Assembly (NCBI RefSeq): GCF_019510245.1
Contig: NZ_JAEKKT010000133.1
Coordinates: forward strand, 1 to 64,000
Origin: Streptomyces sp.
GTDB taxonomy: Bacteria > Actinomycetota > Actinomycetes > Streptomycetales > Streptomycetaceae
Reading direction: 5' to 3'
DNA: 64,000 nucleotides
The notes under the pieces: generated by a model
What the model was told of the DNA's origin: nothing
The model's database searches: none
What the model saw: only the letters and a program-made list of their open reading frames with translations
Shown: piece after piece, positions 17,578 through 26,261 of the stretch
Numbering within the stretch: the first letter of the stretch is position 1
Layout of the letters: the number at the start of each line of letters is the position of its first letter
Position numbers and translations under genes: made by a program

Positions 17578-18042
17578 ATGTCTTCCTCGCACCCGATCGA
17601 CGACCGCCTGATCACCACGTTCGGACGGCTTTTGGAGGCGTCCACCAGACTCGAACAACGCCTCGGAGCGGCCATGGAGGCGGAGACCGGGCTGCCGCAC
17701 GTCTGGTTCGAAGTGCTGATCCGGCTCGCCCGTTCCGAGGGAGGCCAGCTGACCATGAGTGCCCTGGCGAACCAGGTCGTGTTCACGACCAGTGGCATCA
17801 CCCGGCTGATCGACCGGATGCAGGCTGCCGGATACGTCGAGCGCCGCCCCCAGCCCACAGACCGCCGCGTCTCCTACGCAGCCATCACCGGCGCCGGCCG
17901 TGACATCCTCGACCAGGCGGCCGTCGCACATGCACGCAATCTGCGGGGCGTCTTCTCCGACTTCGACGAGGCCGATCTCGCCACGCTGGACGCCTTGCTG
18001 GACCGCTTGCGCAAGGCGGCGTCGGGCAACGTGACCCTCTAG
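17578..18042 (+). CDS. MarR-family transcriptional regulator
   Basis: A 154-residue winged-helix protein of MarR type: LPHVWFEVLIRLARSEGG, then MSALANQVVFTTSGITRLID as helix-turn-helix and AGYVERRPQPTDRRVSYAAI as wing, flanked by helices for dimerisation. The ATG at 17578 is preferred; the frame could start 39 bases earlier but without support. It is transcribed away from the hydrolase-DUF5519 gene across a 120-base gap with a candidate operator. This arrangement usually means repression of the neighbour until a phenolic or lipophilic ligand or an oxidant is present. Confidence 0.88.
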   Translation: MSSSHPIDDRLITTFGRLLEASTRLEQRLGAAMEAETGLPHVWFEVLIRLARSEGGQLTMSALANQVVFTTSGITRLIDRMQAAGYVERRPQPTDRRVSYAAITGAGRDILDQAAVAHARNLRGVFSDFDEADLATLDALLDRLRKAASGNVTL

Positions 18043-18151
18043 CGTTCGAGGGCCGGGCCGCGACCAGGATGCAGAGGCCCGTGGCGACGGCGGGCAGACA
18101 GCAGGGCCTCGCACCGCACTCGCGGACCCGGGCCGACTCGGGCAGGGGCCG

Positions 18152-18322
18152 ATGACCTGCCACGAGATGGCCGCCTTGTTCGGTATGGACGCGGTTCCGG
18201 CGCGGGTGGAGGCGCTGAGGCCGAAGGCGAAACGCCTGGTCGCGCGCGGCTGGCTGGCCGAGTCGGCACCGGGCCGCTTCACGCTCGCCTGCGGTGTGAG
18301 CGGGCCAGGCGGCGGGTCATGA
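18152..18322 (+). pseudogene. Small HTH-like fragment next to IS remnant
   Basis: A 56-residue frame beginning MTCHEMAALFGMDAVPARVE continues KRLVARGWLAESAPGRFTLA. It resembles a winged-helix piece found beside actinomycete IS elements. It runs into the opposite-strand transposase remnant and lacks a good ribosome binding site. It is probably a leftover of the same insertion. Confidence 0.3.
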
Positions 18323-18480
18323 GCAGGGTCATCGACCAGTAGATCATCGCCTCGGCGCTGGTGGTGCGCCGCTCGAAGTCGCGCACCAAGCGGCTTCACA
18401 TCAGGTGGCCGAAGAGACGCTCGACGATCCACCGCTTGGGCAGCACCACGAAGCCGCGCATGTCAGTACGTCGACGAGTT
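18279..18480 (-). pseudogene. IS5-family transposase, C-terminal fragment
   Basis: The minus strand reads MRGFVVLPKRWIVERLFGHL, then a stop, then RLVRDFERRTTSAEAMIYWS and MTLLMTRRLAR. This is the C-terminal end of an IS5-type DDE transposase, where WIVERLFG carries the catalytic glutamate. The in-frame stop and the absence of the N-terminal 70% make it a dead remnant. It differs from the copy at 63-803. Confidence 0.8.
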
Positions 18481-18508
18481 GGACCTGAGAGCCGAGGAAC
18501 GGGCCTGG

Positions 18509-18889
18509 TCAGAACATGGTGTTGTCGTTCTTGGAGGTGGCCGAGATGACCCGGAGGACGTCCCAGTGCTCGACGATCTTTCCGGCGGCGTCGAAGCGGA
18601 AGATGTCAATGCCGGCGTATTCCTCGTCGGGCCAGGTCTGGTGGCAGTGGAGGATGACGTGGTCGCCCTCGGCGAAGGCGCGTTTGTACTCGACGTGTTT
18701 GCCGGGGTATTCGGCGGCCATGCGCTCGAAGTAGTCGATGAATGCCTGTTTGCCGTCGCCGACGTGCGGGTTGTGCTGGATGTAGGTGTCGCCGACGAAG
18801 CGATCGACGGCCTCGGCGGGGCGGCAGTCGTTGAACATCAGGTCGTAGAACGCCTTGGCCGTGGCCTTGTTCTTCTCCGGATCGCTCAT
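18509..18889 (-). CDS. SnoaL/NTF2-like protein (aldol-condensation-like family)
   Basis: A 126-residue single-domain protein of the NTF2/SnoaL superfamily: [20 protein letters not shown], then [33 protein letters not shown] and a C-terminal [19 protein letters not shown]. The YIQHNP...GDHV...EHWDV pattern is that of COG4922-type SnoaL-like proteins. It is the last gene of an operon with a sirtuin and a macrodomain protein; its ATG overlaps the sirtuin stop by four bases. Such tight coupling suggests a shared function, perhaps in handling an NAD-derived or ADP-ribosylated compound. The exact role is unknown. Confidence 0.85.
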   Translation of the reverse strand: MSDPEKNKATAKAFYDLMFNDCRPAEAVDRFVGDTYIQHNPHVGDGKQAFIDYFERMAAEYPGKHVEYKRAFAEGDHVILHCHQTWPDEEYAGIDIFRFDAAGKIVEHWDVLRVISATSKNDNTMF

Positions 18890-19794
18890 GAGGTCACCGT
18901 AGGACCGGCCGGGGCCTGCGGCGCGGTGAGTGCGTCGAGCAGGTGATCGGCGCCGGCGGCGACTGGCAGAGCCCGTCCCATCAGGTCGGAGGGGATGTCT
19001 GGGTGAGTGGGATTGACCCGGACGAGGCGGGCGTTGGGGAGGTGACGGGTGAGATGCTCGCCGGGGGCGCGGATGACGGTGGGGGTGTTGAATCCGGCGC
19101 CGAACTCCAGTATCAGCAACCGGGTGTCGGTGCCGGCCTCGCCCAGCCACTGCTGGAGGTGGTGGCCCGCGGGGAGGTAGGGGTCGTCGATGAACTCGGG
19201 GCCGATCCGCACATTGATCTCGACGTCCTCGCCGCAGTTCGGGCAGTGGGGCAGCACGGCCGGATCGGTCACTGCGCCGGTGGCCGGGTCGTACGCCGCG
19301 AGCAGGTCCCTCACGAGGGGCCGACTGTCCCAGGTGGTGCGGGTGCAGGGGACGGTGCACTGGTAGCGGCCGTAGTTGCCTTGCGGGGTGAAGATCCGCT
19401 CGGGGGCGAAGCCGTTGCGGGCGAACAGGGCGTCGACGTTGGAGGTCATCACCCAGTGGTCCTTGTCCCCGATCAGCTCGCGCAGCTTTCGGTAGAGGGG
19501 GTTGGGGTGGGGTGAGTAGCGGATGTCGTCGATGTGGACGGCCCAGTAGCCCCACCAGAGGGCGGGTGGCAGCTGGACGCCGACGATGTAGCGCGAGCGC
19601 AGACCCATCCCGTACAGGGCGGGGAAGAGCTCCTTCAGCCGTACGGTGTCGCCGTAGTCGTATCCGGCGGCGGCGCTCAGCCCGGCACCGGCCGTGACCA
19701 GGACACGGTCGGCCGACTTGAGCCAGTCGCGTACGGTCTCGGCGGCGGCGTCCGGGTCGGTTACGGGGACGTGTGGGGTGGGCGTGGCGCTCAT
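18886..19794 (-). CDS. Macrodomain-linked sirtuin (class M, SirTM)
   Basis: A 302-residue NAD-dependent SIR2-fold protein. The NAD-binding motif is [14 protein letters not shown] at about residues 37-50, followed by [25 protein letters not shown] and two Cys pairs (CTVPC and CPNC) that probably bind zinc. These features match the macrodomain-linked SirTM class, which in bacteria and fungi ADP-ribosylates protein substrates rather than deacetylating them. Directly upstream, with ATGA overlap, lies a zinc-type macrodomain protein, the usual partner that removes the modification. The known firmicute version also includes a GcvH-like lipoylated carrier and a lipoate ligase. Neither is seen here, so the substrate is unknown. 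Confidence 0.85.
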   Translation of the reverse strand: MSATPTPHVPVTDPDAAAETVRDWLKSADRVLVTAGAGLSAAAGYDYGDTVRLKELFPALYGMGLRSRYIVGVQLPPALWWGYWAVHIDDIRYSPHPNPLYRKLRELIGDKDHWVMTSNVDALFARNGFAPERIFTPQGNYGRYQCTVPCTRTTWDSRPLVRDLLAAYDPATGAVTDPAVLPHCPNCGEDVEINVRIGPEFIDDPYLPAGHHLQQWLGEAGTDTRLLILEFGAGFNTPTVIRAPGEHLTRHLPNARLVRVNPTHPDIPSDLMGRALPVAAGADHLLDALTAPQAPAGPTVTS

Positions 19795-20729
19795 CGGGGC
19801 CGGGTTCCTTCGGTCAGGGCCTGCATGTAGGTGGCGTGGTCGTCGTCCGCGAACACGTTGAAGATGACGCGGTCGACGATGCCGGGGTGGGTGTCGAGCC
19901 AGTCGGCGACGGTGTCCAGGGCGATCCGGGCGGCGGGTTGCTTCGGGAAGCCGAAGACCCCGGTGCTGATCGAGCAGAACGCCACCGTGCGGATGTTCCC
20001 GGCCTCGGCGGCCAGGTCCAGGCAGGCCCGGTACGAGGACGCCAGCGCCCTTTCGTGGTCGGTCTGGAGGGGGCCGTGCACGATGGGGCCGACGGTGTGC
20101 AGGACGTAGCGGGCGGGCAGCCGGTGACCTGCTGTGATCTTGGCGGCGCCGGTGGGTTCCGGATGTCCCTGGAGTTCCATGATCGTGTGGCAGTCGTCGC
20201 GCAGGGCGGGGCCTGCGGCGCTGTGGATGGCGTTGTCGATGCACGGGTGCATCGGGACGAAGCAGCCGAGCATCGCGCTGTTGGCGGCATTCACGATCGC
20301 GTCGGCGGCGAGGGTGGTGATGTCGCCCTGCCACAGCACGGTACGGTCCGGCGCCCGGTAACCGGTGTGCGGAAAGGCATCGGCGATCAGGGGCAGGCGG
20401 GCCGGGTCGCTCATCGTACGGGCGAGACGTTCGCCGCCCAGCAACGCGTCCAGGGCCTCGACAGCCCGCTCGGGCAGGGGGCCCGGGGCGCGGACAGTCA
20501 GCACGGTGCGCAGCAGAAACCGGGCACGGGCGTCGTCGGCCGACGCGATGTCCGCGGCGGACAGGCCGAGGCGACGGGTCGCCGGGTCGTCGGCGAGCAG
20601 ACTCAGGGTCTGGCGCGTCAGGGTGGGCAGTTCCCCGGGGGAGGCGGGCGGGGCGAGCGGCCGGGAGGGGCCGTGCAGGGCGATCGCATCCCGGTAGGCG
20701 GGAAGGGACAGGGCGGAAGGCTCGGACAT
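19791..20729 (-). CDS. Zinc-type macrodomain ADP-ribosylhydrolase
   Basis: A 312-residue protein. Residues about 1-120 form a helical N-terminal region. Residues about 130-310 are a macrodomain ([20 protein letters not shown]) with the zinc-macro signature [20 protein letters not shown] and a catalytic-loop STGVFGFPK near the end. Enzymes of this type remove mono-ADP-ribose from proteins and are encoded next to SirTM sirtuins, as here (4-base overlap with the sirtuin gene). The pair should act as writer and eraser of a reversible protein modification in the cytoplasm, often linked to oxidative stress. It starts 9 bases after the dioxygenase gene, so all four genes form one transcription unit. 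Confidence 0.9.
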   Translation of the reverse strand: MSEPSALSLPAYRDAIALHGPSRPLAPPASPGELPTLTRQTLSLLADDPATRRLGLSAADIASADDARARFLLRTVLTVRAPGPLPERAVEALDALLGGERLARTMSDPARLPLIADAFPHTGYRAPDRTVLWQGDITTLAADAIVNAANSAMLGCFVPMHPCIDNAIHSAAGPALRDDCHTIMELQGHPEPTGAAKITAGHRLPARYVLHTVGPIVHGPLQTDHERALASSYRACLDLAAEAGNIRTVAFCSISTGVFGFPKQPAARIALDTVADWLDTHPGIVDRVIFNVFADDDHATYMQALTEGTRPR

Positions 20730-20737
20730 CGCAGGGA

Positions 20738-21544
20738 TCAGCCGATCTGGACCGAGAGCATGGAGATCGATCCGCCGCCGTCGTAGCCGTCGACAGGGAA
20801 GGCGACCGGCTCGGCGACGCCTTCGTCGTGGCGGCACTGGGCGATCACGTAGAGGAACGGCAGATAGTGCTCGGGGGTGGGGACGGACAGCTGTCCGTCC
20901 TGGCCGCACTCCTCGTAGTCGATCAGTTCGTCGACGCGTCCGGCGGGGACGGCCTCGCGGATGCGCTGGTTGAAGCGGACACCCCAGTCGAAGAGTTCGT
21001 CGCGGGTCAGGCCCCAGGCATAGGTGTGCAGGTTGTGGACCACGTTGCCCGAGCCGAGGATCAGCACACCCTCGTCACGCAGCGGGCGCAGGCGCTTGGC
21101 CAGGTCGTAGTGTGCGCGCGGGGTGAGGTTCTCGTCCACGGAGAGCTGGACGACGGGGATGTCGGCCTCGGGGTACATGTGGACCAGGAGCGACCAGGTG
21201 CCGTGGTCCAGGCCCCAGCGCTCATCGGCAGCGACGGCCGGCTCGGTGCCGATCAGTTCGGTGACCCGACGGCACAGCTCCGCCGAGCCGGGGGCCGGAT
21301 AGCGCATCTGGTACAGCTCGGGCGGGAAGCCGCCGAAGTCGTGGATGGTGCGTGGACGCTCGCCCGCAGTGACCCGGACGCCGGGAACGTACCAGTGGGC
21401 CGAGACCGCCAGGATCGCCCGGGGTCGCGGCATGGAGCGGGCCAGCTCCGCCCAGCCACGGGTCCAATCGTTGGACTCGATCGCGTTCATGGGGCTGCCA
21501 TGGCCGACGAAGACGGCCGGCATGGTTATGGAGGCGGCGTTCAC
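20738..21544 (-). CDS. ygiD: DODA-type extradiol dioxygenase (YgiD-like)
   Basis: A 268-residue class III extradiol ring-cleavage dioxygenase related to 4,5-DOPA dioxygenase and E. coli YgiD. Metal ligands are visible in VFVGHGSPMNA (His about 15), AVSAHWYVPG (His about 50), ILGSGNVVHNLH (about 167-171) and a late HYLPFLYVIA histidine. The GHGS and SAHW motifs and the length are typical. It is the first gene of the macrodomain-sirtuin-NTF2 operon and probably oxidises a catechol. Its link with ADP-ribosylation is unexplained; a quinone or catechol stress response is one possibility. Confidence 0.88.
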   Translation of the reverse strand: MNAASITMPAVFVGHGSPMNAIESNDWTRGWAELARSMPRPRAILAVSAHWYVPGVRVTAGERPRTIHDFGGFPPELYQMRYPAPGSAELCRRVTELIGTEPAVAADERWGLDHGTWSLLVHMYPEADIPVVQLSVDENLTPRAHYDLAKRLRPLRDEGVLILGSGNVVHNLHTYAWGLTRDELFDWGVRFNQRIREAVPAGRVDELIDYEECGQDGQLSVPTPEHYLPFLYVIAQCRHDEGVAEPVAFPVDGYDGGGSISMLSVQIG

Positions 21545-21564
21545 CAGGACTCCTCGGGTACGGG

Positions 21565-21598
21565 CCCGGCCCCGTGCACGGGCGTGGACGGGGCCGGG
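21565..21598. terminator. Strong stem-loop terminator
   Basis: CCCGGCCCCGT (21565-21575) is exactly complementary to ACGGGGCCGGG (21588-21598), with a 12-base loop. It lies just past the stop of the NTF2-MoaF gene and before the dioxygenase start. It should insulate the two minus-strand units. Confidence 0.75.
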
Positions 21599-21604
21599 GT
21601 GGGA

Positions 21605-22615
21605 TCAGAGCTCTTCGAGCGTGCCGGTGTGCAGTTCGCCCACCCGGCCGTTCTCGGTCTCATACGTCCAAAAGGCGTGGACGGTGTTGCTGTTCATGTT
21701 CATCGCGTGGGTGACGGTCATACCGGACTTCTCCGTCCAGCCGACCAGGAACACCCCGGGGACGATCTCGGCAGCGTGCAGGTCGACGTCTTCCGAAGCG
21801 CCCTTCATCGACCCGGCCACCGCCTCCCAGTGCAGCTTGGTGCCGTCAGCGGCATAGGTGTTGTGGAAGACGATGCCGTTGTCCACGGTGAACCGGAACG
21901 TCTTCCCGGCGTAGGTGTAGGTCGCGGTGCCGTCGGCGACCCGGAACAGGTCCCAGTACGCCACCGGTACACCGAACTCGCCCTCGGACTGGAGCAGCAC
22001 CAGGTCGCCCTCGGCGACCACCTTGTGCACGGTCTTGTAGACGAGGTTCTTGCCCTGCTCGGCCCACTTGGCCGCGGCGGCGCCGAAGCCGTCCAAGCCA
22101 TCGGCGGCCTCCGGGTTGTGCTGGAGGTAGGTCTCGGTGGAGATGTAGTCGGTCAGCACCGAGTAGTCGGCGCCCTTGAGGACCTTCTCGGCGAACTCCA
22201 CTACCAGAGCGCGGTTGGCCTCCGTCTTGCCCAGGTCACGCGGCTCGCTCTGGCCGTCGGTCTGGGAACGGCCCGACGCGGTCGGGGAGACCACCGGGGT
22301 CAGGGCGTCCCAGTGCTCGGCCAGCTTGCCGTCGGCGTCCACGCGGAACAGATCGAAGGCGACCAGCGGGTCCGGACCGAAACCGTGGTACATGCCGTGC
22401 AGAGCCACCAGGTCACCGTCGGCGATCACCCGGGCGCCCTCGTAGCGGAAGCCCTCGGGCAGTGCGGCCACCAGCCCGCGCAGAGCCTCGGGGCCGTCGG
22501 CGGCCAGGGTGCTGTGCTGGGTGTAGTCGGCGGCGACCCAGCGGTCCACCGCGCTCGGGTCCTTGTCCCCGAACAGTCCCCCCGCAGCCTTCAGGACGAT
22601 TTCCTTGCTGCTCAC
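21605..22615 (-). CDS. NTF2-NTF2-MoaF three-domain fusion protein
   Basis: About 336 residues. The GTG at 22615 is favoured by CGGAG upstream. Residues about 1-105 are an NTF2/SnoaL domain (DRWVAADYTQHSTLAADGPE, then FDLFRVDADGKLAEHWDAL). Residues about 120-225 are a second, shortened one (TETYLQHNPEAADGLDGFGA, YWDLFRV). Residues about 225-336 resemble the calycin-like MoaF domain (YAGKTFRFTVDNGIVFHNTY, IVPGVFLVGWTEKSGMTVTH, FWTYETENGRVGELHTG). MoaF-type domains occur in small-molecule enzymes of unclear function. The gene is divergent from an AraC regulator. Its NTF2 half resembles the operon protein at 18509, so the two units may share a substrate. Confidence 0.8.
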   Translation of the reverse strand: MSSKEIVLKAAGGLFGDKDPSAVDRWVAADYTQHSTLAADGPEALRGLVAALPEGFRYEGARVIADGDLVALHGMYHGFGPDPLVAFDLFRVDADGKLAEHWDALTPVVSPTASGRSQTDGQSEPRDLGKTEANRALVVEFAEKVLKGADYSVLTDYISTETYLQHNPEAADGLDGFGAAAAKWAEQGKNLVYKTVHKVVAEGDLVLLQSEGEFGVPVAYWDLFRVADGTATYTYAGKTFRFTVDNGIVFHNTYAADGTKLHWEAVAGSMKGASEDVDLHAAEIVPGVFLVGWTEKSGMTVTHAMNMNSNTVHAFWTYETENGRVGELHTGTLEEL

Positions 22616-22765
22616 GGCAATGCTCCGTTCTGGTTTGCCAGATTCCTCCGGTTCCACCCGTGTGGACCGGCCTGTACTTCACTCTGCGTGAGCCAGACCG
22701 CAGAATCACGATGCATCTTGGATCTACCATGGTCGAAATGGGACAGACTTCTGGGAAAGACTTCA
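22616..22765. promoter_or_regulatory. Divergent promoter, NTF2-MoaF gene / araC gene
   Basis: This 150-base gap between two divergent start codons should contain both promoters and the AraC-type binding site. It is somewhat AT-richer around 22690-22750. No clear direct repeat was found by eye. Confidence 0.5.
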
Positions 22766-23662
22766 GTGGTTGATGCGATTGAGCAGCGGTGCTTCCGGAA
22801 CCCCTCCCGCCCCGGTCTGCGCATGGAGGTTCTCTCCTATGCGCAACTGCGCCGCCGTGTCCCCCAGCCCGGCTTCACCCGCCTGCACGCCCTGGACTTC
22901 CATCACCTCACCCTGATCGACCGCGGCGAATCCACCACCACCATCGACTTCGTCGATCACCCCTGCCAACCCGGCACCCTCCTCCACGTCCGCCCCGGCC
23001 AGGTCCAGCGCCTGCCCCACACCGCCGACGGCGAGCCCGGCGACCACGACGGCACCCTGATCCTGTTCACACCCGACTTCCCCGCCCGGCAGCCCGCCAC
23101 CACGCCCCTCACCGATGCCCCCTTCGGCCGCGTCCACTGGCAACTCACCCCCGCCGACCACACCCTCTTCCGCCGCGCCCTGGCCGACCTCACCGACGCC
23201 TACACCCTGCCGCCCGACCACGCCCCCGACACCGTCCGCGAGCTCCTGCGCCACCAGCTCACCGCCATCCTGCTGCGCGTCGCCCTACTTCCCGCCGCCG
23301 ACAACAGCCCTGGCGGCGGGCGGGAGGGCCCGGTCGCCGAGAACGAGCCCTACCGGCTCTTCCGCCACGAACTGGAGCGCTCCTTCGCCGTGCGCCACCA
23401 GGCCCAGGACTACGCCACCGGCCTCGGCTACTCCCTCAAAACCCTCAACCGGGCCTGCACCCGTGCCACCGGCCGCAGCGCCAAGCAGCTCATCGACGAC
23501 CGCATCGCCTTGGAGGCCAAGCGCCTCCTGGCCCATACCGGCCTTCCGGTCGCCGCTATCAGCCATCGCCTCGGTTTCACCGAACCCACCAACTTCAGCA
23601 AGTTCTTCACCCGAGCCTCCGGACAGACTCCGGGAGCGTTCCGGGAGGCCCAGGCGATCTGA
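22766..23662 (+). CDS. AraC-family transcriptional regulator
   Basis: A roughly 298-residue regulator. The N-terminal part (about 1-170) is a cupin-like ligand domain (FHHLTLIDRGESTTTIDFVD, then GTLLHVRPGQVQRLP). The last 100 residues are the AraC double helix-turn-helix (YATGLGYSLKTLNRACTRAT, then LPVAAISHRLGFTEPTNFSK). The GTG at 22766 is taken as start because it precedes the conserved N-terminus and follows GGGAAAG; ATG at 22823 is an alternative. It is transcribed away from the NTF2-NTF2-MoaF gene and probably activates it. The first residues RNPSRPGLRMEVLSYAQL are common in Streptomyces AraC regulators of this group. Confidence 0.85.
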   Translation: MVDAIEQRCFRNPSRPGLRMEVLSYAQLRRRVPQPGFTRLHALDFHHLTLIDRGESTTTIDFVDHPCQPGTLLHVRPGQVQRLPHTADGEPGDHDGTLILFTPDFPARQPATTPLTDAPFGRVHWQLTPADHTLFRRALADLTDAYTLPPDHAPDTVRELLRHQLTAILLRVALLPAADNSPGGGREGPVAENEPYRLFRHELERSFAVRHQAQDYATGLGYSLKTLNRACTRATGRSAKQLIDDRIALEAKRLLAHTGLPVAAISHRLGFTEPTNFSKFFTRASGQTPGAFREAQAI

Positions 23663-23825
23663 GGACTTCACCGCACGCTCACGCAGGGCCTCGACAGGCC
23701 GTCACGTGCTGTCGCTTCCCGACTATCGGGCTGCGGATAGGAGGAGAGTCACTGTCCGTGACTGGGAGTCCCCCGCACGCGGACCGCGCCGGCCTTGGCG
23801 TCGTTGATGTGGTCGGTCAGGTGCA

Positions 23826-24718
23826 TTAGGGGTGAGACGGCCTCATGGGCATCGTGCCGATGAGCAGGGCGAGGAGGAGGTCGGTGAGGGAGATCCAGCC
23901 GGCGGTGAGTATCGGAACGCCGGCAGCGGCGACGATGATCAGGGTGGGCAGCGGCACGATGAACAGCCAGCGCAGCAGGCCCGAGGACCGGGTCGTGGCC
24001 ATCCAGTCTCCGACAGCCTCGGTGAACTCCTCGACGGCGGTGGCGAAGCGCCCGAAGGACGCCCGACCGTCATCGAAGGCACGGACGACCGGCATGCCCT
24101 GGACGAACTCGACGACGGCCGCGTTCACGTTCTCGTTCGCCGCGTTGTAGCGCTCGCGCTGGGTGCCGTAGTCACGAGCCATGAGGGAGAAGCAGACGAA
24201 CGCAACGGGGACGATGAGCAGGACGGCGAGCAGCATCCGCCACTGCACCACCCCGAGCGCCAGCAGCGCGACGACGGGCTGGGCGACGCCGGAGCCGAGG
24301 AACGGCAGGGCGTCGGCGACCACGTTGTGCAGGGACTTCACGTCGTCCTGGACGATCTTGTTGATGCGCCCGGCCCCGAGCCCCTGCACCTCGCCGAGCG
24401 GCATGTGCGCCAGGCTGTCGGCGAGGCGGCGGCGCAGGACGACCTCCAGCTCGTAACTCGCCTCGTGCGCCAGATGTCGGCGAGGCAGCGGGCGCCGAAG
24501 CCGCCGAGGAGTCCGGCGAGCGCGCCCACGGCCCAGCGGGTGACGACGGCACCGGACGGGTCGTCGGCGAGTAGTTCCCCAACGGCGTAGGCCACACACA
24601 CCAGACCCACGACTTTGAGCACCCCGCTCAACAGGGCGAGTGCCGCTGCCCGTTGGAGCAGCCGCCGTACCCGGTCCGAGCTCTTGGCCAGATCCAGGAC
24701 CGTGCTCAGGCCGCTCAT
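23826..24718 (-). pseudogene. ABC exporter (siderophore type), frameshifted and truncated
   Basis: The gene starts at ATG 24718 (MSGLSTVLDLAKSSDRVRRL) with the transmembrane domain of an ABC half-transporter (VVGLVCVAYAVGELLADD). The frame breaks near 24475 and continues in another as LAHEASYELEVVLRRRLADS, HMPLGEVQGLGAGRINKIVQ and DDVKSLHNVVADALPF. The coding trace ends around 23830 without any nucleotide-binding domain (no Walker motifs). The TMD pattern is that of siderophore-associated half-transporters (IrtA/YbtP-like). Its ATG overlaps the corrected stop of the ligase pseudogene (ATGA), so the two once formed an operon. Not functional as it stands. Confidence 0.8.
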
Positions 24719-25330
24719 GCGCTCACCTGCCGGGCGAGTGCGGTCTTGTCGACCTTGCCGAGGGCGGTGCGGGGGGGGGGAAGGACGGCAACACACAGAC
24801 CTCGTCGGGGAATTTGTAGGCGGCCGGTCCGCGGGCGGTGAGATGGGTGGCGAGGTCGGTGCGCGTGGGCGGGGCGCCGCGCGGGATGACGCAAGCACAG
24901 GTCCTCTCCCCCAGCCGCTCGTCGGGCAGGCCGATCAAAGCGGCGTCGTGGACGGCCGGGTGGGCGAGCAGGTGGTTCTCGACCTCCTCAACCGGGACCT
25001 TCTCGCCGCCGCGGTTGATGACGTCCTTGGTACGACCCTCCACGACGAGGTGGCCGCTCGGCAGGCGGCGGACCAGGTCGCCGCTGCGGTAGAAGCCGTC
25101 CGCGGTGAAGGCCCGGGTGTTGTGCTCGTCGGCCTTGTAGTAGCCGCGCAGGGTGTACGGGCCGCGGACCACCAACTCGCCCACCTCGCCATCCGGCAGG
25201 TCGCGGTCGTCGGGTCCGACGGTGCGGCTCTCGTCGTCCGCGCAGAGGGGGCGGCCTGGGGTGAGCCGGAGTGGTCAGCTCAACGCGCAGAGCTTCACCG
25301 GGATCACGCACGTCAGCCGCCCGCGACTCT
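24715..25330 (-). pseudogene. 2,3-dihydroxybenzoate-AMP ligase (EntE/DhbE-like), C-terminal remnant
   Basis: The readable part is the C-terminal lid of an aryl-AMP ligase: [60 protein letters not shown] and [13 protein letters not shown]. It is fused to an eroded upstream piece with a stop near 25280. Near the end a run of about 11 C on the coding strand (around 24770-24781) shifts the frame. Before it the product reads VLPSFP; after it, in the next frame, [18 protein letters not shown] then TGA at 24715, the normal family ending. The N-terminal two-thirds of the gene is missing. It points to a lost catecholate siderophore pathway. Confidence 0.8.
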
Positions 25331-25366
25331 TCTCGAGGGCAGCTGTCGGCAGGCGGGGCGGGAGCT

Positions 25367-26194
25367 TCAGGCCCCGGCGGCCGTGACGACGGCGTCGGTG
25401 GCGAAGCCGAGGACGAGGCCCAGCAGGACGCACCAGGTGGTCAGGGTCTTCAGTGCGGCCTTGCGGGCAACGGCCAGCAGTTCGATGACCACGTAGAGGA
25501 TCGACCCTGCGGCCAGACCCAGGAAGGCGATCGACACGGTGTCGTTGACGAGGTGCTGGCCGACCACGGTGCCGAGGAAGGTCGGACCGCCGCCGATCAG
25601 GCCGAGTAGGAGCAGCGTGGCCCATGAGGGGCGTTCGCCCTCGGCGGCCAGCGGGGCGACGATGCCGAACCCTTCGGTGGCGTTGTGCAGACCGAAGCCG
25701 ATGATGAGGAGTACGGCGAGGGAGAGTTCGCCCTGTGCGGCGGAGTTGCCGATGGCCAGGCCCTCGGCGAAGTTGTGCAGGCCGATGCCGGTGGCGATCA
25801 TCAGCGCGAGCGAGCCGGCCTGGCTGCGGACTCTGGGGGCCAGCTCGGCGGATGCGGCTGCACCGGGGCCGGCGGGCCGCGCAGCCGAGGCCGCACGGCG
25901 GGCGATCCAGCCGTCGTAGTACACCAGGCCCATCAGCCCGGCTCCGAGGCCCACGGCCAGGGTGAGGCCCCCGCAGGCCACGGTCCCCCAGTCGTGCTTG
26001 CCCAGCGCGCCATCGACCGGCTCCCAGGCGTGTGTCAGGACGTCCCAGACCAGGAAGATCAGGATGCCGATGGCGACGGCGTTCAGACCTGCGCGCAGCC
26101 GCGGGTTCGGGTTGCGCAGACGGCCGAGGGGCAGGCCGAGGTAAATGGTGAATCCTGCGATGGCGCCGAGCAGGACTACCTGGGAACCGGACAT
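25367..26194 (-). CDS. ZIP-family metal transporter, iron-box regulated
   Basis: A 275-residue membrane protein of the ZIP family with about eight hydrophobic segments. The metal-path motifs HNFAEGLAIG and HNATEGFG are in the fourth and fifth helices, with a variable, His-poor cytoplasmic loop between. It probably moves Fe2+ or Zn2+ into the cytoplasm. ATG at 26194 follows a GGAG-like site. A 19-base IdeR/DmdR iron box lies 49 bases upstream, so expression should rise under iron starvation. Downstream on the same strand are the decayed siderophore ligase and ABC exporter, suggesting the whole unit was an iron-acquisition operon of which only this gene is intact. Confidence 0.85.
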   Translation of the reverse strand: MSGSQVVLLGAIAGFTIYLGLPLGRLRNPNPRLRAGLNAVAIGILIFLVWDVLTHAWEPVDGALGKHDWGTVACGGLTLAVGLGAGLMGLVYYDGWIARRAASAARPAGPGAAASAELAPRVRSQAGSLALMIATGIGLHNFAEGLAIGNSAAQGELSLAVLLIIGFGLHNATEGFGIVAPLAAEGERPSWATLLLLGLIGGGPTFLGTVVGQHLVNDTVSIAFLGLAAGSILYVVIELLAVARKAALKTLTTWCVLLGLVLGFATDAVVTAAGA

Positions 26195-26242
26195 GAGGGG
26201 GACTCCAGTGGGATGAGCGGAGAAGTGCACCCTGAAACTAGA

Positions 26243-26261
26243 TGAGGCTAGCCTTGCCTAA
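26243..26261 (-). promoter_or_regulatory. Iron box (DtxR/IdeR/DmdR-type operator)
   Basis: Read on the minus strand the site is TTAGGCAAGGCTAGCCTCA. Compared with the consensus TTAGGTTAGGCTAACCTAA it matches 15 of 19 positions and keeps the TTAGG half and the GGCTA core. It is well placed to block the promoter of the ZIP transporter when iron is plentiful. Confidence 0.75.

Noticed and set aside
16306..18432. Taking the hydrolase-DUF5519 protein as 708 residues from 18432
   Set aside because: The first 325 codons are antisense to the marR gene and have no domain; a GTG at 17457 with a good ribosome binding site fits the family start.
20828..22765. N-terminal 640 codons of the long plus-strand frame that ends in the AraC gene
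   Set aside because: This part is the shadow of the minus-strand dioxygenase and NTF2-MoaF genes; only the part from 22766 carries AraC domains.
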